Assembly (NCBI GenBank): GCA_002346525.1
Contig: DDZY01000058.1
Span: 1-11,202, forward strand
Source of the DNA: Proteobacteria bacterium UBA2996
GTDB lineage: Bacteria; Pseudomonadota; Gammaproteobacteria; Arenicellales; UBA868
DNA length: 11,202 bases
Reading direction: 5' to 3'
This document shows positions 1-3,788 of this stretch, in pieces. Below the pieces are notes generated by a model, which did not search any database, was not told the DNA's origin, and saw only the letters and a list, made by a program, of their open reading frames with translations. Both the position numbers and the translations under genes were made by a program. Numbering within the stretch: the first letter of the stretch is position 1; every line of letters starts with the position of its first letter.

Positions 1-309
1 CGCCGCTTCAATGAGTGCCGGATACTCCTTGGGATCAATGTGCCGCACGATCTGCACGGCAGTGGCCGGACAGATCGCCAGCTCACTCGCGATATCGGCC
101 GCACTCTCCCCGCTTGTCAAAAGAAAAGTCTCAAGACCGGGCGGCGCTTCGCGGGCAATCCGCCCGGCCGCCTTTGCACCGATGACCCCGGGCCCTGAAG
201 GCATCTCACCCACCAGCCCGACCGCGCTTGCACCATGACTTGCCGCGAGGTGCGCTTCTTCAACAGACGCCATGCAGCAAATCTTTACGTGCACCGGATT
301 CATAGTCAT
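1..309 (-). CDS. Phosphoribosylanthranilate isomerase-like (TrpF-like) protein, partial
   Basis: This reading frame is open for 103 codons from an ATG at 309 and runs off the left edge, so only the N-terminal half is visible. It starts with the first beta strand and catalytic loop of the TrpF family (VKICCMASVEEAHLAASHGA, where TrpF has KICG-T-x-ED-A). The first Cys of ICC matches the catalytic Cys of TrpF. It then has GASAVGLVGEMPSGPG, like the TrpF phosphate-side loop, and further alternating helices and strands. TrpF isomerises N-(5-phosphoribosyl)anthranilate in tryptophan synthesis, but there are no trp genes here, and the region after the second strand (SGPGVIGAKAAGRIA) departs from the usual KSPR-V-P version. 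It may be a paralogue with another substrate. The ATG shares one base with the sirtuin stop (TAATG), which suggests translational coupling. A second in-frame ATG at 303 is a possible start. The catalytic Asp lies outside the window. Confidence 0.72.
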   Translation of the reverse strand, partial: MTMNPVHVKICCMASVEEAHLAASHGASAVGLVGEMPSGPGVIGAKAAGRIAREAPPGLETFLLTSGESAADIASELAICPATAVQIVRHIDPKEYPALIEAA

Positions 310-1088
310 TACTGGGTGGCTTCGTCCAATACGCTCGGCAGCAAATTGTTGAGATCCCCCACCAGCACCGCGTCAGCAATGTCATCCATCGCGGTGGGCT
401 CTCCATTAACAATCACGATCCTGGCGCCGGCTTCTTTCGCGATGGGCACCAGTCCCGCGACAGGATACACCGACAGCGTGGAACCCACGGCCAGCAGCAG
501 ATCACAGTGTCGGGCCGCCGCCTCTGCCCGGGCCAGATCATGCGCCACCAGCGACTGGCCGAAGGAAATGGTCGCCGACTTCAGGATGCCGCCACAATCG
601 GGGCACTCGGGATCCTGCTCGCCTGCAGCCAGACGCTCCAGGACTATCTGCATCGGCACGCGATAGGCGCACACCAAACAGGCAACCTCCCGAATCGTGC
701 CGTGGATCTCGATGATCCGGTCAGGCGAGCTGCCCGCCAACTGATGCAGGCCATCAATATTCTGGGTCACCAGCGTATCCAGGCGCCCTGTCTCTTCAAA
801 GCGGGCCAGGACCTTGTGCCCGAAACCGGGTTGCGCCTGCCAAACCGGCGAATCGCGTCGCGACAACCAAGCTTTTTTTCGGATATTGGGATCCGACAGG
901 TAGTAACGGATATCCGAGAGTTTTTCGGCGTCGGGGTCGCGGGTCCAGACGCCCTGCGGCCCCCGGAAATCAGGAATACCGGACGCTGTCGACAATCCCG
1001 CACCCGTCAGAACGAGGATACGCTGTGCTGCGCTAAGCCAGCCTTGGGCAACTTCCAGCCGGTGTGTCGGAATATCGGATTCGGTCAT
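309..1088 (-). CDS. Sirtuin, NAD-dependent protein deacylase
   Basis: Sir2-family enzymes remove acyl groups from lysines in the cytoplasm, consuming NAD. From the Met at 1088 the protein is 259 residues. It shows the NAD-binding motif GAGLSTASGIPDFRG (about residues 29-43), TQNIDGLH (108-115), the catalytic His in EIHGT (129), four zinc-ligand Cys (137, 140, 162, 165, in CLVC and CPDC), and the ribose/adenine-binding GSTLSVYPVAGL (202-213). The Tyr/Arg pair typical of class III desuccinylases (CobB/SIRT5 type) is not evident, so deacetylation or another acyl substrate is likely. The frame stays open to an ATG at 1154, but those 22 extra codons would consist of the terminator hairpin, so I chose the internal Met just before the conserved part. 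No strong SD precedes either start. It lies between the fasciclin gene and the TrpF-like gene and overlaps the latter by one base. Confidence 0.93.
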   Translation of the reverse strand: MTESDIPTHRLEVAQGWLSAAQRILVLTGAGLSTASGIPDFRGPQGVWTRDPDAEKLSDIRYYLSDPNIRKKAWLSRRDSPVWQAQPGFGHKVLARFEETGRLDTLVTQNIDGLHQLAGSSPDRIIEIHGTIREVACLVCAYRVPMQIVLERLAAGEQDPECPDCGGILKSATISFGQSLVAHDLARAEAAARHCDLLLAVGSTLSVYPVAGLVPIAKEAGARIVIVNGEPTAMDDIADAVLVGDLNNLLPSVLDEATQ

Positions 1089-1107
1089 GGTCTGTATCAG
1101 GGAGCAT

Positions 1108-1135
1108 AAAAAAACCGGGGCAAGCCCCGGTTTTT
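1108..1135 (-). terminator. Intrinsic terminator after the fasciclin gene
   Basis: On the minus strand a perfect GC-rich stem (1115-1120 with 1125-1130, CCGGGG/CCCCGG, CAAG-type loop, extendable) is followed by seven T (1114-1108) and preceded by an A tract. It lies just past the fasciclin stop and just before the likely sirtuin start. The A and T tracts on both sides make it symmetric, but no plus-strand gene ends here. Sirtuin transcription would therefore need readthrough or a promoter inside the fasciclin 3' end. Confidence 0.85.
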
Positions 1136-1153
1136 CTTTCGAGGACACAAGCA

Positions 1154-1678
1154 TTATGACTTGGGCAACAGGACCTCGTCGATGACATGAATGACGCCGT
1201 TGCTGGCTTTGATATCGACCGCCACTACTTTGGCGGAACCGATCATCACTTCGTCATACTCCTTCTCGACATTGAGCGTGTTGCCGCCGACGGTTTTAAC
1301 AAAGTTATCGCCGTTTCTGATCTGGGATGACATCACATTCTTAGGCACCACGTGGTAGGTCAGGATAGCTTTGAGCTGATCGATGTTCTCAGGCTTCAGC
1401 AAGGTCTCTACCGTGCCTGCCGGCAATGCAGCAAAAGCGGCGTCTGTCGGGGCGAACACCGTAAAGGGTCCGTGACCGCTCAGCACATCTTGCAGACCCG
1501 CGGCCTCGACGGCAGCGATCAGCGTGGAGAAGTTGCCGTCAGCGGCAGCTTTGTCAACGACGGTGTAACCATCGCCATGGCTATGGTCACCCCCGCCGCA
1601 GGAGCCCGCGGTGGCAGTCTGCGCAACAGAGATGGCAAAAACAGCCGTCAGGGCCGTCAGGAATGTTTTGAATTTCAT
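1154..1678 (-). CDS. Exported fasciclin (FAS1) domain protein
   Basis: A 174-residue protein with a signal peptide: MKFK, a hydrophobic core to about residue 19, and a cleavage site after ATA near residue 24. One FAS1 domain fills about residues 38-172. It has the H1 motif FTVFAPTDAAFAALP (72-86), the central YHVV (108-111) and the H2 motif ASNGVIHVIDEVLLP (158-172). FAS1 domains act in adhesion or surface interactions outside the cytoplasm, and small single-domain secreted forms are common in bacteria without a known precise role. The mature N-terminus carries a short Cys/His/Asp-rich segment, SCGGGDHSHGDG (26-37), which could bind a metal. The AGSC sequence there lacks the hydrophobic lipobox residue, so a lipoprotein is unlikely. 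A weak GAGA ribosome site precedes the ATG. The gene is divergent from the tandem small genes and is closed by the terminator at 1108-1135. Confidence 0.92.
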   Translation of the reverse strand: MKFKTFLTALTAVFAISVAQTATAGSCGGGDHSHGDGYTVVDKAAADGNFSTLIAAVEAAGLQDVLSGHGPFTVFAPTDAAFAALPAGTVETLLKPENIDQLKAILTYHVVPKNVMSSQIRNGDNFVKTVGGNTLNVEKEYDEVMIGSAKVVAVDIKASNGVIHVIDEVLLPKS

Positions 1679-1726
1679 ATTTATTTCTCGAAATTTTGTT
1701 AAGTTGGAGATCGCATGATGCCCTCT

Positions 1727-1736
1727 CTCACGTGAG
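1727..1736. promoter_or_regulatory. Palindrome in the divergent intergenic region
   Basis: The 151-base gap between the divergent fasciclin gene and the first tandem small gene contains a perfect 10-base palindrome, CTCACGTGAG, and further on an AT-rich dyad, AAAAT-GAA-ATTTT (1751-1763). Both are placed where an operator could control both genes. I could not find a convincing -35/-10 pair for either direction, so promoter positions stay open. Confidence 0.2.
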
Positions 1737-1829
1737 CAGATCGTTGATTAAAAATGAAATTTTCGTGATGGCGCGCTCATGGCGACCGTCTGTTAAAGTG
1801 GGCTTTCCACCATAAAAAGGAGGTTAACC

Positions 1830-2111
1830 ATGTATTTTCGCGTTACGACTTATGGTTTTGATGCAGCCCGATTTGACGAGTTTATGGCAATGGCTGACAC
1901 ATTCCGCGACGAACTCAACGCCATTGACGGTCTTGAATCCGTTCACTCCTGCGTCGTCGGTGAAGGCCAGGGCATGATCGTCTCGCGCTATGCGAGCGAA
2001 GCTGCTGCTGAAGCTGCGCAGCCACAGATTCAGGCCATTATGGGACGTATAGCGCCCATGATGACCTCAATGCCGGAAGTCAAAGCCGGCGAGGTGGTCT
2101 GGGAACTTTAG
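1830..2111 (+). CDS. Small protein, probable dimeric alpha/beta-barrel fold (copy 1)
   Basis: A 93-residue soluble protein without signal peptide or membrane segment, preceded by an ideal SD (AAGGAGG at 1817-1823, six bases before the ATG). The pattern is an N-terminal strand MYFRVTTYGF, a helix, IDGLESVHSCVVG, a strand GMIVSRYAS, the helix EAAAEAAQPQIQAIMGRIAPMM, and a last strand EVKAGEVVWEL. This is the usual order for dimeric alpha/beta-barrel proteins of the antibiotic-biosynthesis-monooxygenase or stress-responsive A/B type. That assignment rests on the predicted fold, as I see no diagnostic catalytic motif. About two thirds of its residues match the next gene, so the pair is a tandem duplication. 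The protein may be a cofactor-free oxygenase subunit or a structural or sensing protein. The function is unknown. Confidence 0.85.
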   Translation: MYFRVTTYGFDAARFDEFMAMADTFRDELNAIDGLESVHSCVVGEGQGMIVSRYASEAAAEAAQPQIQAIMGRIAPMMTSMPEVKAGEVVWEL

Positions 2112-2138
2112 TCCCACGACGACCACCCCTGAAACCCC

Positions 2139-2164
2139 TGCCGGATGAAACGCATCTTCCGGCA
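2139..2164 (+). other. Stem-loop between the tandem small genes
   Basis: A perfect seven-base stem TGCCGGA/TCCGGCA (2139-2145 with 2158-2164, 12-base loop) sits directly before the SD of the second copy (2169-2175). No T tract follows, so it is not a terminator. It could protect or punctuate a shared mRNA and set the ratio of the two products. Confidence 0.45.
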
Positions 2165-2181
2165 AAACAAGGAGGCAAGTT

Positions 2182-2463
2182 ATGTATTACCGGGTCACGA
2201 CCTACGGATTTGATAGTTCACGAATGGAAGAGGCAACTGCTGCGATGGATGCCTGTCGCGATGAGTTAGGATCAATCGAAGGCCTGCAGGCGGTTCATGA
2301 CTGCCTGGTCGGTGATGGCGAGGGCATGGTGATCTCACGCTGGGACAGCGAAGCCGCGGCAGAAGCGGCAGCACCGCAGATCCAGGCCATTCTGGGAAGT
2401 ATGGCTGTCTTCATGACCTCCATGCCGGAAGTCAGGGCTGGAGAAGTTGTCTGGGAACTGTAA
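2182..2463 (+). CDS. Small protein, probable dimeric alpha/beta-barrel fold (copy 2)
   Basis: A 93-residue paralogue of the preceding gene, with the same length and no gaps when aligned and about 62 of 93 identical residues. The most conserved parts are the N-terminus (RVTTYGFD), GL--VH-C-VG-G-GM, SEAAAEAA-PQIQAI, and the C-terminus MTSMPEV-AGEVVWEL. The helix after the first strand (residues 12-30) and the loop before MTSMPEV differ most. The two may form a heterodimer or have diverged in ligand. Its own SD is AAGGAGG at 2169-2175, six bases before the ATG. The 70-base gap and the missing terminator between the copies suggest co-transcription. The message ends at the terminator at 2544-2573. 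No recognised family name. Confidence 0.85.
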   Translation: MYYRVTTYGFDSSRMEEATAAMDACRDELGSIEGLQAVHDCLVGDGEGMVISRWDSEAAAEAAAPQIQAILGSMAVFMTSMPEVRAGEVVWEL

Positions 2464-2505
2464 ATGGGAGCAGGCGCTCACATCACGCTCCGTTGACGCG
2501 GTGCG

Positions 2506-2573
2506 GCGCATAATGCGCTTGTTGTATCCTCCTCCTAAATATTGACCCCGGCGCTTTTCCGGGGTCTTTTTTT
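2506..2573 (+). ncRNA. Candidate small RNA with UCCUCC anti-SD tract (3'-UTR type)
   Basis: After the second small gene the sequence has a short hairpin (GCGCATAATGCGC, 2506-2518). A linker that looks unpaired follows, carrying TCCTCCTCCT (2527-2536), then AAATATTGA and a strong terminator (2544-2573). A CU-rich repeat held single-stranded between a 5' hairpin and a Rho-independent terminator is the layout of known anti-SD sRNAs, such as those with CCUCCUCCC motifs in alphaproteobacteria. The tract is complementary to the GGAGG of the two upstream genes, so the RNA could act on its own operon or elsewhere. No promoter is clear, so processing from the mRNA 3' end is the simplest origin. Its 5' end is a guess. 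Confidence 0.4.
2544..2573 (+). terminator. Intrinsic terminator of the tandem small-gene operon
   Basis: An eight-base perfect stem GACCCCGG/CCGGGGTC (2544-2551 with 2559-2566), a seven-base loop and seven T (2567-2573). It ends three bases before the stop codon of the convergent flavodoxin-like gene. In the other direction the hairpin is followed by CAATATTT, so it would terminate the minus strand less well. Confidence 0.92.
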
Positions 2574-2575
2574 AT

Positions 2576-3046
2576 CTAAAAGATCCCGCCGTCCAGGCCC
2601 GCCGCCATCGCCATGCCCAGTGTATGGCAATCTTCCACGAAGTCCTCTTGCCATTCGCCATGACAGATCATCGGCTCCTGCACGGCCCGCCAGCCAAGAC
2701 CGGATGTGATGGATTCAACCCCACGGCGTGTGCCCGTGCCGTCAAGCTTGGCCCGGATGTATAACGCATAGGGCAAGCCGCCGGTATCGTCGAGACAGGG
2801 GTAATAGACGCGGTCAAAAAAATCCTTGAGCGCCCCGCTCATATATCCGAGGTTCTCAGTGGTGCCGAGAACAAGCGCTTTCGCCGCAAGGACGTCATCC
2901 GCGTCTGTATCAAACGGTGTTTTCGTCACGACCTTGACGCTGCCTGCCTTGGCAGCTAACGCACCTGCCTCGACAGCGTCACGCAGTCTTTGGGTATTGG
3001 CAGACGGTACATGGCCGACGATCAGCAGGGTTCTCGAATCGTTCAT
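2576..3046 (-). CDS. Flavodoxin-like FMN protein / NAD(P)H-dependent oxidoreductase
   Basis: From the ATG at 3046 the protein is 156 residues, the size of a short-chain flavodoxin. It has the first strand TLLIVGHV (6-13), the phosphate-binding turn PSANTQRL (14-21, S/T-x-N-T type), and the FMN-side loop GTTENLGYMSGALKDFFDRVYY (61-82), which matches GSPTYWG-MSG-LK-F-DR of the flavodoxin/WrbA/NADPH-dependent FMN reductase superfamily. It probably carries FMN in the cytoplasm as an electron carrier or quinone/flavin reductase. It might reduce flavin for an enzyme such as the LLM monooxygenase further right, but nothing links them directly. The frame is open to a TTG at 3148, but those codons are the terminator hairpin at 3117-3145, so I reject that start. 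No SD precedes the ATG, and a promoter-like sequence ends six bases upstream, so the mRNA may be leaderless. Confidence 0.85.
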   Translation of the reverse strand: MNDSRTLLIVGHVPSANTQRLRDAVEAGALAAKAGSVKVVTKTPFDTDADDVLAAKALVLGTTENLGYMSGALKDFFDRVYYPCLDDTGGLPYALYIRAKLDGTGTRRGVESITSGLGWRAVQEPMICHGEWQEDFVEDCHTLGMAMAAGLDGGIF

Positions 3047-3052
3047 CGGAAC

Positions 3053-3081
3053 ATTGTCGGCGCGCCCTCTCGCTCCGACAA
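3053..3081 (-). promoter_or_regulatory. Possible promoter with operator-like inverted repeat before the flavodoxin-like gene
   Basis: On the minus strand TTGTCG (3081-3076) and GACAAT (3058-3053) are separated by 17 bases, each matching four of six consensus positions. The -10 ends six bases before the ATG. The same bases form a perfect inverted repeat, TTGTCGG (3054-3060) and CCGACAA (3075-3081), with centres 21 base pairs apart, which is the spacing of a dimeric repressor site. Both readings are weak on their own. Confidence 0.27.
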
Positions 3082-3116
3082 GGGGCAGGCGTGGCCAGGA
3101 CCCGTCCGCGAGATTC

Positions 3117-3145
3117 AAAAGAAAGTCCCGGGAAGGCCCGGGACT
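3117..3145 (-). terminator. Intrinsic terminator upstream of the flavodoxin-like gene
   Basis: A perfect nine-base stem AGTCCCGGG/CCCGGGACT (3145-3137 with 3132-3124, four-base loop) is followed on the minus strand by TTTCTTTT (the first T being the last stem base at 3124). No intact protein gene ends just before it, so it most likely ends a short non-coding transcript or acts as an attenuator for the flavodoxin-like gene. Confidence 0.8.
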
Positions 3146-3180
3146 CAATTACCGAGGAGGAAGGAGGATTTACATCTAGA
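3117..3180 (-). ncRNA. Candidate small RNA or attenuator leader with UCCUCC anti-SD tract
   Basis: From a likely start near 3180 the minus strand reads GAAAGTCTAGATGTAAA, then the CU-rich tract TCCTCCTTCCTCCTC (3168-3154), then CGGTAATTGA and a strong terminator (3145-3117). The predicted RNA is about 65 bases. Its layout and some of its bases (GTA, UCCUCC repeats, an AU-rich linker ending in TTGA, then CCCGG) match the element at 2506-2573 on the other strand. A 17-spaced promoter candidate lies just upstream (3214-3186). The 5' GAAAGTC (3185-3179) could pair with GACTTTC in the terminator arm (3127-3121), so an attenuator controlling the flavodoxin-like gene is an alternative. The plus-strand GGAGG repeats are not followed by a start codon at a usable distance. 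Confidence 0.42.
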
Positions 3181-3185
3181 CTTTC

Positions 3186-3214
3186 ATGTTAGCAAAACAG
3201 GGCTGCAATTTCAC
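3186..3214 (-). promoter_or_regulatory. Candidate promoter for the minus-strand small RNA
   Basis: On the minus strand GTGAAA (3214-3209) and TAACAT (3191-3186) are separated by exactly 17 bases, each with four of six matches to the sigma-70 consensus. A start about seven bases on would fall near 3180 and give an RNA of about 65 bases ending at the terminator at 3117-3145. Confidence 0.3.
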
Positions 3215-3222
3215 CCTTGAAG

Positions 3223-3236
3223 AAGGAAATTTCCTT
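3223..3236. promoter_or_regulatory. 14-base perfect palindrome, possible operator
   Basis: AAGGAAATTTCCTT is perfectly palindromic and lies in an AT-rich stretch just upstream of the promoter candidate at 3186-3214. It could be a regulator binding site for the small RNA or the flavodoxin-like gene. Confidence 0.3.
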
Positions 3237-3404
3237 TTATTTTTAATAATTTCCGTTGATCTGGACTAAGCCGACACACATCAAATGGTTACCACCAAAA
3301 CCTCTAATCCACTTCAATTATGTGGGCTTTTCCCCGTTCAGATTTTCAACCGATCGCGCGCTGCATTACCTTCTACCCATCAAAAAAAGAGATAGGAACT
3401 CGTC
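3237..3404. other. AT-rich intergenic stretch, no gene seen
   Basis: This stretch starts with an AT-rich run (TTTTATTTTTAATAATTT) and continues without a convincing coding frame on either strand. A plus-strand frame open from a TTG near 3256 lacks an SD and a protein-like composition. With the two remnant frames to its right and the RNA element to its left, it forms the roughly 640-base region between the flavodoxin-like gene and the antiporter that lacks an intact gene. Confidence 0.5.
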
Positions 3405-3507
3405 TTATTTAGGCTCAGGGCCATCATCGCCGTGCGGTAACTCGGCCACGACGGTAATCTGCCCGCGGGCTGCCAGGACGCGTAATCAGTTGACGCCCGA
3501 TCATCAT
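3405..3507 (-). pseudogene. Possible remnant of a very small gene
   Basis: The minus-strand frame ending at TAA 3407-3405 reads RVLAARGQITVVAELPHGDD and then GPEPK, which looks like a natural protein C-terminus. It is closed upstream by a TGA at 3488. A different frame starts with ATG-ATG at 3507, overlapping the upstream TGA (TGATG), and reads MMIGRQLI before losing the protein-like composition. Removing one base near 3483 would join the two into a protein of about 33 residues. That join is inference. It may be a decayed gene, a sequence error or chance. No family recognised. Confidence 0.3.
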
Positions 3508-3730
3508 CAGAAATATTCCTGTGCCCGGTAGGTTGCAGGCAGGCCTTTTTCTTCAAACTCATCGCTCGGGCAGACTAGCGCCTCGATGCCGAGGCTTTTG
3601 AGCTTGAGTGCCAGATGGCGTGCGCTCAACGAATCCAACACGTGGGTGCAAGCCCGCCACTCGAAAATGCCTGCGTATTCCCGGCTGGTCTGTTTTTGGA
3701 TTATGGGCCGGATACCTTAAGGCCGGACAC
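3507..3730 (-). pseudogene. Small hypothetical protein, probably frameshifted
   Basis: A 69-codon minus-strand frame (3716-3507) ends in three consecutive TGA codons and has the look of a real protein. It contains EYAGIFEWRACTHVLDSLS, then RHLALKLKSLGIEALVCPSD and EFEEKGLPATYRAQEYF. It opens right after an in-frame TAA and contains no ATG, so no normal start is available. A GTG at 3730 in another frame gives VSGLKVSGP before a stop. Adding one base in the C run near 3704-3708 would join it to the frame and give about 74 residues. The layout (a helix with HVLDSLSARHLALKLKSLGIEA, then a strand) recalls small proteins that bind through a helix-strand unit, but I do not recognise the family. It could be a pseudogene, an assembly error or a gene with an unusual start. 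Confidence 0.45.
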
Positions 3731-3788
3731 GCCTCTCGCTTAAAATACGCTCATCCTTTTAATTGGTAGTCCGACTCGCAACCCGCTT

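Noticed and set aside
1089..1154. 22-codon N-terminal extension of the sirtuin
   Set aside because: The extension is made of the terminator hairpin and its A/T tracts, and the conserved sirtuin region begins well after the Met at 1088. Kept only as a low-interest alternative.
2491..2527. TTGACG as the -35 of a dedicated promoter for the plus-strand sRNA
   Set aside because: The only -10-like sequences lie 11 (CATAAT) or 23 (TTGTAT) bases away, outside the normal spacing.
3047..3148. TTG-started extension of the flavodoxin-like protein
   Set aside because: These codons come from the terminator at 3117-3145 and its surroundings; the flavodoxin fold begins just after the ATG at 3046.
3154..3264. 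Plus-strand GGAGG repeats as the SD of a small gene (ATG at 3186, 27 codons)
   Set aside because: The spacing to the ATG is about 18 bases, the peptide has no recognisable features, and the complementary minus-strand reading as a CU-rich RNA next to a terminator explains the repeats better.
3256..3531. 91-codon plus-strand open frame
   Set aside because: It has a TTG start without SD, and its right part lies opposite the better minus-strand protein-like frames.
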